A stretch of 64,000 bases of DNA from Bradyrhizobium frederickii (GCF_004570865.1 NZ_SPQS01000006.1:310001-374000); one strand, 5' to 3'; shown: positions 16,584-26,709, counted from the first letter of the stretch. Numbers and translations are program-made. Notes: generated by a model from the letters alone, not told the origin.

Positions 16584-17516
16584 ATGGCGCTACTGACTGC
16601 GAGCACGAAGGCCCGCGCGCGGCAGGCTGCCAAATCGATCGGCGGCAGCCTGATCGGCGCCGCCACGGTCGGCATGCTGCGCACCACGCGCTATTTCGAC
16701 CCGGTCAAGACTTCGGACTTTTTCGCACGCGTCGTGAAAACGATCGGCCCGCGCCTGCGCGAGCACCGCATCGGCCGCGCCAATCTCGCTGCAGCCTTTC
16801 CCGAGAAGTCGCCGGAGGAGATCGAACAGATCCTGATGGGCGTGTGGGACAATCTCGGCCGCGTCGGCGCCGAGTTCGCCCATATGGACCGTGTCTGGGA
16901 TTACGACCGTGCCCATGCGGAAAGCAGCCGGATCGAGCTGCCCGAGAGCAGCATCGCACAATTCGACCGCATCCGCGACGACGGCAAGCCGGCGCTGATC
17001 TTCGCCGCACATCTGGCCAATTGGGAATTGCCGGCGCTCGCGGCGGTCGCGCACGGGCTGGATACCGCGATCCTCTACCGCCGCCCCAACATCGCCTCCG
17101 CCGACCGCATCATCCAGGAGATGCGCCAGGTCAACATGGGCACGCTGATCCCCGCCGGCCGCGACGCGCCGTTGCGGCTCGCGCAGGCGCTGAAGGACGG
17201 CAAGCACGTCGCCATGCTGATCGACCAATACCTGACCGGCGGCGTCGAGGTCACCTTCTTCGGCCGCAAGACCCGCGCCAATCCGATGCTGGCGCGCCTG
17301 CTCCGTCAGGTCGAATGCCCGATCCACGGCGTGCGCGTCATCCGCCTGCCCGGCTTTCGCTTCCGTGCCGAGCTGACCGAAGAAATCCCGCCGGTGCGCG
17401 ACGCCGAGGGCAGGATCGACATCCAGGGCACGACGCAGGCCATCACCAACGTGGTGGAGAGCTGGGTGCGCGAGCATCCCGAGCAGTGGCTGTGGCTGCA
17501 TCGAAGGTGGCGGTAG
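16584..17516 (+). CDS. lpxXL: lipid A VLCFA acyltransferase LpxXL
   Basis: Inner-membrane acyltransferase of the LpxL/HtrB family, 310 residues, expected to move the very-long-chain acyl group from AcpXL to lipid A. The catalytic HX4E motif is visible as AHLANWELPA, with a later RDAPLRLAQALKDG and DQYLTGGVEVTFFGRK region. The N terminus (STKARARQAAKSIGGSLIGAATVG) is an amphipathic or membrane segment. It ends the cluster. No zinc-dependent alcohol dehydrogenase gene lies between fabF1XL and lpxXL, unlike the arrangement described in Rhizobium. A palindromic repeat follows the stop. Confidence 0.9.
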   Translation: MALLTASTKARARQAAKSIGGSLIGAATVGMLRTTRYFDPVKTSDFFARVVKTIGPRLREHRIGRANLAAAFPEKSPEEIEQILMGVWDNLGRVGAEFAHMDRVWDYDRAHAESSRIELPESSIAQFDRIRDDGKPALIFAAHLANWELPALAAVAHGLDTAILYRRPNIASADRIIQEMRQVNMGTLIPAGRDAPLRLAQALKDGKHVAMLIDQYLTGGVEVTFFGRKTRANPMLARLLRQVECPIHGVRVIRLPGFRFRAELTEEIPPVRDAEGRIDIQGTTQAITNVVESWVREHPEQWLWLHRRWR

Positions 17517-17521
17517 CTCGT

Positions 17522-17607
17522 CGTCATTGCGAGGAGCGAAGCGACGAAGCAATCCAGAGTGCCGCCGCGGAGAGATTCTGGATTGCTTCGCTTCGCTCGC
17601 AATGACG
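17522..17607. repeat. palindromic repeat overlapping the end of the polyamine-binding protein gene
   Basis: Near-perfect inverted repeat with arms CGTCATTGCGAGGAGCGAAGC and complement GCTTCGCTCGCAATGACG, and inner GAAGCAATCCAGA/TCTGGATTGCTTC. It lies between two convergent genes. Here it also supplies the last codons and the stop of the leftward gene. Confidence 0.88.
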
Positions 17608-18747
17608 AAGGGCGCCCCCTAACCGCCCCGTCTTCACCTTGGTCCAGAGGCGGTTGATGATCCGCTGCGTCGCCGGCTCCCGCGCCGTGATGACGAAGAG
17701 TTTTGAAAGCGTCGCCTCGTCCGGATAGATGTTCCTGTCGTTCAGGATCTTTGGATCGACCAGCTTCTGGCTGGCGAGGTTGCCGCTGGCGTAGGACAGG
17801 AAGTCCGAGTTCTTGGCGGCGACATCAGGGCGGCAGAGGTAGTTGATCAGCTCGTAGGCTTCATTGACGTTCTTGGCATCGGCGGGGATGGCGAGATTGT
17901 CGAAGAACATCTGCGCGCCCTCCTTCGGAATGGCGTAGCCGATCTCGATGCCGGCGTTCGCTTCGGCGGCGCGGGCGCGGGCCTGCATGATGTCGCCGGA
18001 CCAGCCGACCACCAAGCAGATCTCGCCGGTGGCGAGCGCGCTCAAATATTCGGACGAGTGGAACTTGCGGACGGACGGGCGGACCCTGGCGACCGCGTCG
18101 GCGGCTTTCTCGAGGTCGGCCTGCTTGGTCGAGTTCGGATCGAGCCCGAGCCAGCTCAGCGCCGCCGGGAAGATGTCGTCGGCGGAGTCGAGCATGTGCA
18201 CGCCGCAATCCTTGAACTTGGCCAGGTTCTCCGGCTTGAAGACGATGTCCCAACTGTCGATCTTGGCATCGGCCCCGAGGATCTGCTTCACCTTGGCGAC
18301 GTTGTAGCCGATGCCCGTCGTGCCCCACATGTAGTTAGCGGCGTAGACGTTGCCGGGATCGTAAGTCGCCAGATGCTTGGTCACCATCGGCCAGGCATTG
18401 GCGAGGTTCGGCAGCTTCGCCTTGTCGAGCTTCTGGAAGATGTTGGCCTTGATCTGGCGCTGCAGGAAATAGGCCGTGGGCACCACGACGTCGTAGCCGG
18501 ACTTGCCGGCCATCAGGCGCGTCTCCAGCGTCTCGTTGGCATCGAAGGTATCGTAGACCACCTTGATGCCGGTCTCCTTGGTGAAGGCCTCCAGGACGTC
18601 CGGCGCCATGTAGTTGGACCAATTGTAGAAGTTGACGACCCGCTCCTCGGCCCTAGCGGGGACGATGAGCAACGTCAGCGCTGCGGCGAATGCAAAACCA
18701 AGGCAAAGCCAGGAAAAGCAAAGCCTCGAGCGGCCAACCTTCGTCAT
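17524..18747 (-). CDS. polyamine (putrescine/spermidine) ABC transporter substrate-binding protein, PotF-like
   Basis: Periplasmic binding protein of 407 residues. A signal peptide (about 1-34, ending PARA) precedes the PotD/PotF-type start ERVVNFYNWSNYMAPDVLEAFTKETG and a ligand-binding region with WGTTGIGYN and WSGD. It would capture putrescine-like polyamines, but no permease or ATPase genes adjoin it, so it is an orphan. The family normally ends near NRLWTKVKTG. Here about 28 further residues (ALRHCERSEAIQNL...) are read from the palindromic repeat and look non-functional. It starts two bases after the aminotransferase stop, so these genes form one operon. Confidence 0.87.
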   Translation of the reverse strand: MTKVGRSRLCFSWLCLGFAFAAALTLLIVPARAEERVVNFYNWSNYMAPDVLEAFTKETGIKVVYDTFDANETLETRLMAGKSGYDVVVPTAYFLQRQIKANIFQKLDKAKLPNLANAWPMVTKHLATYDPGNVYAANYMWGTTGIGYNVAKVKQILGADAKIDSWDIVFKPENLAKFKDCGVHMLDSADDIFPAALSWLGLDPNSTKQADLEKAADAVARVRPSVRKFHSSEYLSALATGEICLVVGWSGDIMQARARAAEANAGIEIGYAIPKEGAQMFFDNLAIPADAKNVNEAYELINYLCRPDVAAKNSDFLSYASGNLASQKLVDPKILNDRNIYPDEATLSKLFVITAREPATQRIINRLWTKVKTGRLGGALRHCERSEAIQNLSAAALWIASSLRSSQ

Positions 18748-18749
18748 CG

Positions 18750-19928
18750 CTACCTCTTGCGTCCACGCACCGCGTCGGACAGCCGCTCCAGCGCGGTGTC
18801 CAGCGTCTGGTCCTTCTTGGCGAAGCAGAAGCGCACCACCGAGGTCACCGGGTCCTGCTCGTAGAACGCCGAGACCGGGATCGCCGCGACCTTGTAGTCC
18901 CTCACGATGCGCCAGCAGAACTCGGTATCGCTCTCGTTCAGCCCGAGCGGCGACAGGTCCACGGTGAGGAAGTAGGTGCCCTGCGACTTCAGCACGGGGA
19001 AACCGAGGCTTTCGAGTCCCTTGGTCAGGCGGTCCCTGCTCCGCGTCAGATCCTTGCGCATCGACAGGAAATAGTCGTCGGACTTGCCGAGACCGTAGGC
19101 CACGGCGGCCTGCAGATTCGGCGCGGTGGTGAAGGTCAGGAACTGGTGCACCTTGGCGGCGACGCGCAACAGCGGCGGCGCGGCGCAGACGAAGCCGATC
19201 TTCCAGCCGGTCAGCGAGAAGATCTTGCCGGCCGAGCCGACCTTGATGGTGCGCTCGCGCATGCCCGGGATGGTGATCAGCGGGATGTGCTTGTGCTCGT
19301 CGAAGGTGACGTGCTCCCAGACCTCGTCGCAGATCGCGATGACGTCGAACTCCTGGCAATAGCGCGCGAGCAGCTCGAGGTCCTCGCGCGGATAGACCAC
19401 CGCGCTGGGATTCAGGGGATTGTTGAACAGCACCGCCTTGGTCTTTGAATTGAAGACGCTTTTCAGCATGTCCTCGTTCAGCCGCCAATGCGGCGGCTCG
19501 AGCCGGACCAGGCGCGGAATGCCGCCGGCCTGCCGGATGATCGGCAAATAGGAATCATAGACCGGCTGGAAGCAAACCACCTCGTCGCCAGGCTGGACCA
19601 CCGCGAGGATGGCCGAGGTCAGCGCCTCGGTGCCGCCGGATGTCACCATCACCTCGCTCATCGGGTCGAGCCTGAGGCCGTGCCAATGGCCGTAATGGGT
19701 CGCGATCGCCTGGCGCAGCTCGGGCAGGCCCATCATCGAAGGGTACTGGTTGTAGCCGTTCAGCGAGGCCTCGGCCGCGGCGCGGCGGATGTCCTCCGGG
19801 CCGGGATCGTCAGGAAAGCCCTGGCCGAGATTGATCGCGTCGTTGTCGCGCGCGGCCTGCGACATCGCCTCGAAGATGGTGACGGGAAGGTCGGCGAAGA
19901 CCTTGTTCAGCGAGGAGCTCTTTGACAT
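18750..19928 (-). CDS. PLP-dependent class I/II aminotransferase
   Basis: Fold-type I aminotransferase of 392 residues. The PLP lysine lies in SAGKIFSLTGWKIGF. Substrate-site signatures include INLGQGFPD, NGYNQYPSMMGLPELRQAIA, VTSGGTEAL and NNPLNPSAVV. It is closest in style to methionine/kynurenine aminotransferases (YbdL/KAT group), so an aromatic or sulfur amino acid is a likely donor, but this cannot be decided from sequence alone. It sits nine bases after the rhodanese gene and two before the PotF-like gene. Confidence 0.88.
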   Translation of the reverse strand: MSKSSSLNKVFADLPVTIFEAMSQAARDNDAINLGQGFPDDPGPEDIRRAAAEASLNGYNQYPSMMGLPELRQAIATHYGHWHGLRLDPMSEVMVTSGGTEALTSAILAVVQPGDEVVCFQPVYDSYLPIIRQAGGIPRLVRLEPPHWRLNEDMLKSVFNSKTKAVLFNNPLNPSAVVYPREDLELLARYCQEFDVIAICDEVWEHVTFDEHKHIPLITIPGMRERTIKVGSAGKIFSLTGWKIGFVCAAPPLLRVAAKVHQFLTFTTAPNLQAAVAYGLGKSDDYFLSMRKDLTRSRDRLTKGLESLGFPVLKSQGTYFLTVDLSPLGLNESDTEFCWRIVRDYKVAAIPVSAFYEQDPVTSVVRFCFAKKDQTLDTALERLSDAVRGRKR

Positions 19929-19937
19929 CGGGTGAGG

Positions 19938-20264
19938 TCAGCCACCGACCTTGCTGGGAAGACCGGCCGCCTTCCAGCCCAGCATACCGCCGGCCAGATG
20001 CTTGTCGTAAGGGAGGCCCGCCGCCTGCGCCGCGAGCGAGGCCGTCACCGAGCGCTTGCCCGAGCGACAGGCGAACACGACCTGCTTGCCTTGGGGATCG
20101 GGAATTGCCTTGGGATCGAAGGTCGAGAGCGGCACGACGACGCCGTAAGGGTAGGCCTCGGCTTGGACCTCGTTCGGCTCGCGAACGTCGACCAGCAGAT
20201 AGCGTCCTTCCGCGACACCTTTGGAGACCTCGTCCGGGGTCAGATCCTGTACCTGGTTTGCCAC
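19938..20264 (-). CDS. rhodanese-domain protein
   Basis: Single-domain rhodanese of 108 residues with the active-site Cys in FACRSGKRSV and the usual N-terminal signature LLVDVREPNEVQAEAYP. It would transfer persulfide sulfur or act as a sulfur carrier in the cytoplasm. GTG at 20264 is chosen because GGAGG lies five bases before it. An open in-frame start at 20291 lacks such a site. It is the first gene of an operon with the aminotransferase and polyamine-binding protein. Confidence 0.82.
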   Translation of the reverse strand: MANQVQDLTPDEVSKGVAEGRYLLVDVREPNEVQAEAYPYGVVVPLSTFDPKAIPDPQGKQVVFACRSGKRSVTASLAAQAAGLPYDKHLAGGMLGWKAAGLPSKVGG

Positions 20265-20596
20265 ATCATCCTCCAACGTCGCGAGCCGCATGCCGGGGCG
20301 CCCCGGCCGGCGGCAACCTCGCCTCTCGGGAGACGAAAATCAAGCGCTACAAAGGCTTGAGCCGCCCAGCGCAAGTTAAAGCTAAATCGCAGCGAGTTGA
20401 AGTGCGGCTTTCGGGAGGGCTGAAAGCTGCCTTTGCCCGAGCCACATCCAGGGTCATTCCCCGCGCAGGCGGGAATCCAGTACGCCGCGGCGGCTGCGGC
20501 GAGAGCGAACGTTTCGACGCCGGCCTCTGGGATACTGGATTGCCCGCCTTCGCGGACGACGACTGCGGTGGAGACGGACAGGACGCCGACTTGCGC
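20265..20596. other. intergenic region
   Basis: About 330 bases between the divergently placed 5' end of the rhodanese operon and the 3' end of kup. It contains a degenerate GTCATTCC-type palindrome (20453-20562) and otherwise nothing recognisable. Confidence 0.5.
20453..20562. repeat. degenerate intergenic palindromic repeat
   Basis: Arms CAGGCGGGAATCCAGTA and TACTGGATTGCCCGCCT flank a central spacer. The outer GTCATTCC end is kept on the left, but the right end has drifted to GGACGAC. It belongs to the same family as the copies at 33.7, 39.7 and 45.8 kb. Confidence 0.7.
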
Positions 20597-22525
20597 CTAG
20601 ATCGCCACCTGGGTGCCGACTTCGACCACGCGGCCGGAGGGGATCTGGAAATAATCCGTGGCGTCGTTGGCGGAGCGGCTGAGCGAGATGAACAGCCGGT
20701 CCTGCCAGCGCGGCATGCCCGAATGCGCGGCGGGCTTCAGCGCCCTGCGCGACAGGAAGAACGAGGTCGACATGATGTCGAACTGCCAGCCGAGCTTGCG
20801 GGCGATCGCCAGCGCCTTCGGCACGTTGGGCGATTCCATGAAGCCGAACTTCAGTGTCACCTTGGAGAAGGTCGGTGAGATCTGCTCCAGCTTGACGCGC
20901 TCGGCCGGATCGATACGCGGGGTCTGCGCCGTCTCGATGGTGAGAATGACGTTCTTCTCGTGCAGCACCTTGTAGTGCTTCAGACTATGCATCAGCGCCG
21001 TCGGGGCGCTGAGCGGGTCCGAAGTCAGGAACACGGCGGTGCCGGGCACGCGTTGCGGGGGCCGCTTCTCCAGCATCGCCACGAGGTCGGCGAGCGGGAA
21101 CTCGAGCTTGCGCGACTTCTCGAACAGCAGCCGGCTACCGCGCCGCCACGTGTACATCAGGATGATCATGAGCGCGCCGAGCGCCAGCGGCACCCAGCCG
21201 CCCTCGAACACCTTGAGCAGGTTGGCGGCAAGGAAGGTCAGGTCGAGGAACAGGAATGGCGCAATGAGCGCGGCGGCGGCGAATGGCGACCACCGCCAAA
21301 CCTTCCAGATCACGACGAAGCCCATCATCGCCGTGACCACCATGGTGCCGGTGACGGAGATGCCATACGCCGACGCCAGCGCGCTGGAGGAGCGGAACAG
21401 AAGCACCAGCAACACCACCGCGACCAGCAGCAACTGGTTGATGCGCGGGATGAAGATCTGGCCGGAATGGGCTTCAGAGGTATGGCGAATTTCGAAGCGC
21501 GGCAGCAGCCCGAGCTGAATCGCCTGGCGCGTCAGCGAATAGGCGCCGGTGATGACCGCCTGGCTGGCGATCACGGTGGCGGCGGTGGCGAGCACGACCA
21601 TGGCGCCGCGGATCCAGCCTTGCGGAAACAGCTGGAAGAACGGGCTCTCGATCGCGCCTGGATCGCCGAGCACGAGCGCGCCCTGCCCCAGATAGTTCAG
21701 CGCCAGCGACGGCAGCACGATGAACAGCCAGGCGGTCTGGATCGGCCGCTTGCCGAAATGGCCGAGATCGGCGTAGAGCGCCTCCGCGCCGGTGACGGCC
21801 AGGAACACCGCGCCGAGCGTCACGAAGCCGATCATGCCGTGGTGGAGCATGAAGGACACGGCATAGAGCGGGTTCAGAGCCAGCAGCACCTGCGGGTGCT
21901 GGATGATCGGATGGATCGCCGCGATCGCGAGCACTGCAAACCAGACGCACATGATCGGACCGAAGAACGCGGCGACGCGGGCGGTGCCGCGCGACTGCAC
22001 GGCAAACAGGCAGACCAGGATGATCACGGTCAGCGGCACGATATAGGGCTCGAACCGCAGCGTGACGTCCTTCATGCCCTCGATCGCCGACAGCACCGAG
22101 AGCGCCGGCGTGATCACCGCATCGCCGTAGAACAGCGCGCCGGAGATGATGCCGAGCAGGACGACGGTGGCCCCGCCGGTGCCGACCGCGCGCTGGGCCA
22201 GCGCCATCAGGGCGAGCGTGCCGCCCTCGCCGTTGTTGTCGGCGCGGAGCAGGATGACGACGTATTTGAGCGTCACCACGACGATCAGCGCCCAGAGGAT
22301 CAGGGAGAGCACGCCGAGCACGGCAGCCGGGGTGGCGACGCCTTCGGCGCCCGAGGCCGCCGTCACCGCCTCGCGGAACGCGTAGAGCGGGCTGGTGCCG
22401 ATATCGCCATAGACCACCCCGATGCTGCCGAGCGTCAGCGCACCGAAACCGGCGGTGGTGTGGGTGTCGCCATGCCCATTGGCCGCCGCCGTTTCCGGTG
22501 CGGAAGTCGCTACGTCACTTGTCAT
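20597..22525 (-). CDS. kup: Kup low-affinity potassium transporter (copy 1)
   Basis: Proton-coupled K+ uptake protein of 642 residues in the inner membrane. It has twelve hydrophobic helices, the family start signature [24 protein letters not shown] and a cytoplasmic C-terminal domain ending [20 protein letters not shown] at 22525 ([11 protein letters not shown]) is used. In-frame upstream starts give a non-conserved leader. A second, closely related copy lies directly upstream in the same orientation, 137 bases away. Confidence 0.95.
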   Translation of the reverse strand: MTSDVATSAPETAAANGHGDTHTTAGFGALTLGSIGVVYGDIGTSPLYAFREAVTAASGAEGVATPAAVLGVLSLILWALIVVVTLKYVVILLRADNNGEGGTLALMALAQRAVGTGGATVVLLGIISGALFYGDAVITPALSVLSAIEGMKDVTLRFEPYIVPLTVIILVCLFAVQSRGTARVAAFFGPIMCVWFAVLAIAAIHPIIQHPQVLLALNPLYAVSFMLHHGMIGFVTLGAVFLAVTGAEALYADLGHFGKRPIQTAWLFIVLPSLALNYLGQGALVLGDPGAIESPFFQLFPQGWIRGAMVVLATAATVIASQAVITGAYSLTRQAIQLGLLPRFEIRHTSEAHSGQIFIPRINQLLLVAVVLLVLLFRSSSALASAYGISVTGTMVVTAMMGFVVIWKVWRWSPFAAAALIAPFLFLDLTFLAANLLKVFEGGWVPLALGALMIILMYTWRRGSRLLFEKSRKLEFPLADLVAMLEKRPPQRVPGTAVFLTSDPLSAPTALMHSLKHYKVLHEKNVILTIETAQTPRIDPAERVKLEQISPTFSKVTLKFGFMESPNVPKALAIARKLGWQFDIMSTSFFLSRRALKPAAHSGMPRWQDRLFISLSRSANDATDYFQIPSGRVVEVGTQVAI

Positions 22526-22662
22526 GGGAGAGCCCGGTGGCCTCTGAAATGCTTCACTGCACAACGGCGGAAGAGCGCGCGGCTTATAGCCCTGCGCTGC
22601 CGGCATAGCCTAGCCCGATTTTGGGCCCTTGGCATGCAATTTTCGCATGGCGGCAGTTGTCT

Positions 22663-24561
22663 TCAAATAACCACCTGGGTTCCCACTTCAACCACGCGCC
22701 CGGTGGGGATCTGGAAATAATCCGTGGCATCGTTGGCGGACCGGCTGAGCGCGATGAACAAATGATCCTGCCACAGCGGCATGCCCGACTGCGGGGATGC
22801 TTTCAGCGATCGTCGTGACACGAAGAACGACGTCGACATGATGTCGAACTGCCAGCCCTGCTTGCGCGCGATCGCGAGCGCCTTGGGCACGTTCGGCTGC
22901 TCCATGTATCCGAAGCGCAGACGCACCTTGAAGAACTTGTCGCTGATCTTCTCCATGCGGAATCGCTCCGCCAAGTCGACCCGCGGCGTCTGTGCGGTCT
23001 CGATGGTCAAGATCACGTTGTGCTCGTGCAGCACCTTGTTGTGCTTGAGGTTGTGCAGCAGCGCGGTCGGCACGAAGGAGGGATCGCTGGTCAGGAACAC
23101 CGCGGTGCCCTTGACGATGTGCGGGGGCCGCTTCTCGAGGCTCCGGACCAGGTCGTCCAGCGGCACCTCGATCCGGCGCGTTTTCTGGATCAAGATCGCG
23201 GACCCCTTCCGCCAGGTCCAGATCGTTCCCGCCATCACCGCGCCGAACAGCAGCGGCACCCAGGCGCCTTCGAGCAGCTTGAGCAGGTTGGCGCTGAAGA
23301 AGCTCAAATCGACGATGACGAAGGGGACGATCACGGCCGCGGCCGTCGCCGCGCGCCAGTTCCACAATTTCCAGATCACGACGAAGCCCATGATGCCGTC
23401 GGCGACCATGGTGGTGGAGACCGCGATGCCGTAGGCCGACGCCAGATTGCTGGGGGTGTGAAACAGCAGCACCAGCAGCATCACGCCGATCAGCAGCAGC
23501 CGGTTCACCCGCGGCAGATAGATCTGGCCGGCATGGGATTCCGAGGTATAGCGCACCTCGAAGCGCGGCAAGAGGCCGAGCTGCACCGCCTGATAGACCA
23601 GCGAGTAAGCGCCGGTGATCACCGCCTGGCTCGCGATCACCGTTGCGGCGGTCGCAAGCCCGACCAGCGGCAGCACCAGGCTCTCGGGCACCATGCGATA
23701 GAACGAGTGCTGGATCGCACTGGGATCGGACAGCACCAGCGCACCCTGCCCGAAATAGTTGATCAGGAGCGCGGGCAGCACGAAGAACATCCAGGCCGAC
23801 TGGATCGGCTTGCGTCCGAAATGGCCGAGATCGGCATAGAGCGCCTCGCCGCCGGTAACCGCCAGGAACACCGCGCCGAGCGTCACGAGGCCGATCGTTC
23901 CGTGCGACAGCACGAACTGCACCGCGTAATAAGGATTGATTGCCGCCAGCACGGAGGGGTCGTCGGCGATGTGGACCGCCCCCATCACCGCGATGACGGT
24001 GAACCAAACCACCATCACCGGCCCGAACGCCGAAGCGACCAGCGCGGTCCCTTTGCTCTGTACCGCGAACAGCAGCACCAGGATGAGGACGGTGAGCGGC
24101 ACGACGTAGTGCTCGAGCGCAGGGGTTGCGAGCTTCAGGCCTTCCACTGCCGATAGCACCGAGATCGCCGGCGTGATCATGGAATCGCCGATGAACATGG
24201 AGGCGCCGACCACGCCGAGGGCGAGCAGCACCCAGCTTCGCCGCCCGAGCGCGCGTTGACCGAGCGCCATCAGCGAGAGCGTGCCGCCCTCCCCGTTATT
24301 GTCGGCACGCAGCAGCAGCAGGACGTATTTGGCGGTGACGACGATCAGCAGGGCCCACAGGATCAGCGAGAGCACCCCAAGCACGATGCCCCGTGAGACC
24401 GGCTCGCCATGGGCGGCGGCCTTGACCGCCTCGTGGAATGCGTAGAGCGGCGAGGTGCCGATATCGCCGAAGACGACGCCGATGCTCCCGAGCGTAAGGG
24501 ACCAAAAACCCGATCTGACCGGCCCTTCCTGGGTCTCGGCCTGTGTGATACTCGCCGTCAT
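22663..24561 (-). CDS. kup: Kup low-affinity potassium transporter (copy 2)
   Basis: Second KUP/HAK/KT transporter, 632 residues, with the same signature ([24 protein letters not shown]), twelve membrane helices and nearly identical last residues ([17 protein letters not shown]). The copies are clearly alignable throughout, pointing to an old tandem duplication. Copy 1 has a longer His/Gly-rich N terminus. Different regulation or affinity of the two is likely but not visible. Confidence 0.95.
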   Translation of the reverse strand: MTASITQAETQEGPVRSGFWSLTLGSIGVVFGDIGTSPLYAFHEAVKAAAHGEPVSRGIVLGVLSLILWALLIVVTAKYVLLLLRADNNGEGGTLSLMALGQRALGRRSWVLLALGVVGASMFIGDSMITPAISVLSAVEGLKLATPALEHYVVPLTVLILVLLFAVQSKGTALVASAFGPVMVVWFTVIAVMGAVHIADDPSVLAAINPYYAVQFVLSHGTIGLVTLGAVFLAVTGGEALYADLGHFGRKPIQSAWMFFVLPALLINYFGQGALVLSDPSAIQHSFYRMVPESLVLPLVGLATAATVIASQAVITGAYSLVYQAVQLGLLPRFEVRYTSESHAGQIYLPRVNRLLLIGVMLLVLLFHTPSNLASAYGIAVSTTMVADGIMGFVVIWKLWNWRAATAAAVIVPFVIVDLSFFSANLLKLLEGAWVPLLFGAVMAGTIWTWRKGSAILIQKTRRIEVPLDDLVRSLEKRPPHIVKGTAVFLTSDPSFVPTALLHNLKHNKVLHEHNVILTIETAQTPRVDLAERFRMEKISDKFFKVRLRFGYMEQPNVPKALAIARKQGWQFDIMSTSFFVSRRSLKASPQSGMPLWQDHLFIALSRSANDATDYFQIPTGRVVEVGTQVVI

Positions 24562-24784
24562 GAGGGTGGAAAACGCTTCTTCCCTGGATTCGATCCGGCG
24601 CCTTTTGACGCTTCCGATGTGCCTGTCAATCGGCGCACCACCATAGCAGGCGCCGAGCCGGATGCTGTGACGCCGCAGCCACGCTCATCGCCGGCGCGAC
24701 GACATGCCTCAGGTAGGATGGTAGCGCAAGGGGGTCAGCTTCCGGGCATGATCGCGTCGGAAGGCCGATGCTCACCGCGTCCGG

Positions 24785-25615
24785 TCACGGCCTCAGATTC
24801 GGCGGCAGCGGCGGATCCTCGCGCATCAGGGTGATGGTCACCCGCCGGTTGGCTGCGAGCGAGGGATCGTCCGGAAACAGCGGCTGGGTGTCCGCCTTGC
24901 CGGCGACGGCGAAGATGTGCGACGGCGGCAGGCCCTCGCGTTCGAGAATCTGACGCACTGCATTGGCGCGGTCGGCCGACAGATCGAAGGCGCCGTAATC
25001 GCTGCGGTTCGGCACGAAGCCGGCCGCGGTGTGGCCGGCGATGGAGACGCGAAGCGGCGTGGCCTTGAGCGGAATTGCGAGCTTCTCGACCAGGCGGCGG
25101 GTGCGGTCATAGGGCACCTTGGAGCCGTCGGCGAACATCGAGCGGCCGTCCTGATCGACGATCTCCAGGTTGAGCCCCTGCTTGGTCTCCTCGAACATGA
25201 TGTGCTTGGACATCTCGGTCAGCTCCGGCATGTCCTGCAACGCCTGGCGCAGCGAGGCTGCGGCGAGCGCGAAATTGCGGTCGACCTTGATCTTCGCGCC
25301 GGACGTCTTGTTGCGGTCTTCCTGGTCCGGCGTCGGGGTGTTGGAGGCATCTTCGGGCTGGATGTGATCGACGTTCTTCAGCCGCGGGCGGGTCGGCAGG
25401 CCGTCGGATTCGACGATGCCGGCATAGCGCGCTTCGCTCTGCACGCCGAAGGCGTCGCGCATCGAGCCGGCGACGATCTTCAGCTTGTTGGCGTCCTGGG
25501 TCGAGAACGCCACCAGCATGACGAAGAAGCTCATCATCAGGCCCATGAGGTCGGCGAAGGTCACGAACCAGCCGTGACCGCCGCCGTGCGCATCGCCGCG
25601 TTTCTTCTTGGCCAT
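24785..25615 (-). CDS. motB: flagellar motor protein MotB
   Basis: Stator protein of 276 residues. A basic N terminus (MAKKKRGD) precedes one transmembrane helix, TFADLMGLMMSFFVMLVAF, with the proton-carrying Asp in FADLM. A linker of about 90 residues leads to an OmpA-like peptidoglycan-binding domain (about 165-265; FDLSADRANAVRQILE). It follows motA by 23 bases in the same operon and forms the proton channel with it. No other flagellar genes are in the window. Confidence 0.9.
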   Translation of the reverse strand: MAKKKRGDAHGGGHGWFVTFADLMGLMMSFFVMLVAFSTQDANKLKIVAGSMRDAFGVQSEARYAGIVESDGLPTRPRLKNVDHIQPEDASNTPTPDQEDRNKTSGAKIKVDRNFALAAASLRQALQDMPELTEMSKHIMFEETKQGLNLEIVDQDGRSMFADGSKVPYDRTRRLVEKLAIPLKATPLRVSIAGHTAAGFVPNRSDYGAFDLSADRANAVRQILEREGLPPSHIFAVAGKADTQPLFPDDPSLAANRRVTITLMREDPPLPPNLRP

Positions 25616-25638
25616 GGCCTAGATCCTGGGGCGCGCGA

Positions 25639-26412
25639 TCAGGCCGGCACCGGCTCGCCCTCGGCATTCCGATGCTTCTCCGGCAGATAGGCCAGCAGCA
25701 TTTCGCGCACCAAGGTCGGGCTCTTGGAGTCGCGGATCATCAGGATGCCGTCGATGATCAGGGTGCGATTGGTCTCCTCGTCGAGCAGCTTGCCGTGCAG
25801 CTTGTCGGCGATCGGCAGACAGAACAGGTTCGCGACCAGCGCGCCGTAAAGCGTGGCGAGCAGCGCCGTCGCCATGAACGGGCCGAGCTTGGAGGGGTCC
25901 GTCATGTTGGCGAACATCTGCACCATGCCGATCAGGGTGCCGATCATGCCGAAGGCCGGGGCGCAGTCGCCGATGGCGCGGTAGATCTTGCTGCCCTCGT
26001 CGAGGTGCATCAGGAAGTTGTCGCGGTCGCGCTCCAGATTGTCGCGGATGAAGTCGAGGTCGTAGCCGTCGGCGACGTAGCGGATGCCCTTGGCGAGGAA
26101 GGGCTCGTCGGTCTCGACCTTTTCGAGGCCGACCGGACCCTGCTTGCGGGCGATCTCGGCGATGCGGGCGAGCTCGTCGACGAGGTCGTGCGCCGACAGC
26201 CGGCTCATGGTGAAGGCGAACTTGGCGCCGAGCGGAAGGCCGTGCAGAAGCGCGCTGAGCGGAAAGCGGATCATGGTGGCGGAGATCGAGCCGCCGAAGA
26301 TGATGATCATGGCATGTTCGGAGATGAACATGTGGAGATCGCCGCCCATGAAGATCATCATCGTGATGACGATGATGCCTGCAATGAGGCCAACGCTCGT
26401 CATAATATCCAT
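25639..26412 (-). CDS. motA: flagellar motor protein MotA
   Basis: Proton-channel stator subunit of 257 residues with four membrane helices: two N-terminal (MTSVGLIAGIIVITMMIFMGG and AMIIIFGGSISATMI) and two after the cytoplasmic loop (APAFGMIGTLIGMVQMF and ATALLATLYGALVANLFCLPIA). ATG at 26412 follows GGAG by seven bases and is preferred over the in-frame start at 26424. A TolQ/ExbB role is unlikely because the partner has a MotB OmpA domain. Confidence 0.9.
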   Translation of the reverse strand: MDIMTSVGLIAGIIVITMMIFMGGDLHMFISEHAMIIIFGGSISATMIRFPLSALLHGLPLGAKFAFTMSRLSAHDLVDELARIAEIARKQGPVGLEKVETDEPFLAKGIRYVADGYDLDFIRDNLERDRDNFLMHLDEGSKIYRAIGDCAPAFGMIGTLIGMVQMFANMTDPSKLGPFMATALLATLYGALVANLFCLPIADKLHGKLLDEETNRTLIIDGILMIRDSKSPTLVREMLLAYLPEKHRNAEGEPVPA

Positions 26413-26709
26413 GGGAGACTCCAACGCGTACGCAACAACGGCCGTCCTGGCCGCTGGCGCGGCCCAACCCCGAACCGCATCGGAAACCCTAGAGCGCCGC
26501 CCTTAAAGCCGCGTAAAGGTTAAGTTGAGCCGGCGCGCCGGACCGGCGCAACGCGCCACAATGAAGCCGGCTTTGCCGCTTGCCGACAGCAATCTCAACG
26601 CTTCACTAACCATAAATGCGCCACGGACGATGATGTCTTCGCCGTCCGGGCGGCGGTTTCATCAACACGTCAGCCGTTTGGCCGATACAAGAGCATCGAA
26701 GGGGCTCCC

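Noticed and set aside
15819..17516. 565-codon frame running from inside fabF1XL into lpxXL, suggesting a fusion
   Set aside because: Its first part is out of frame with fabF1XL. lpxXL has its own ATG at 16584 right after the fabF1XL stop.
18748..19488. Upstream extension of the polyamine-binding protein frame
   Set aside because: It overlaps the aminotransferase gene. A signal peptide begins at 18747.
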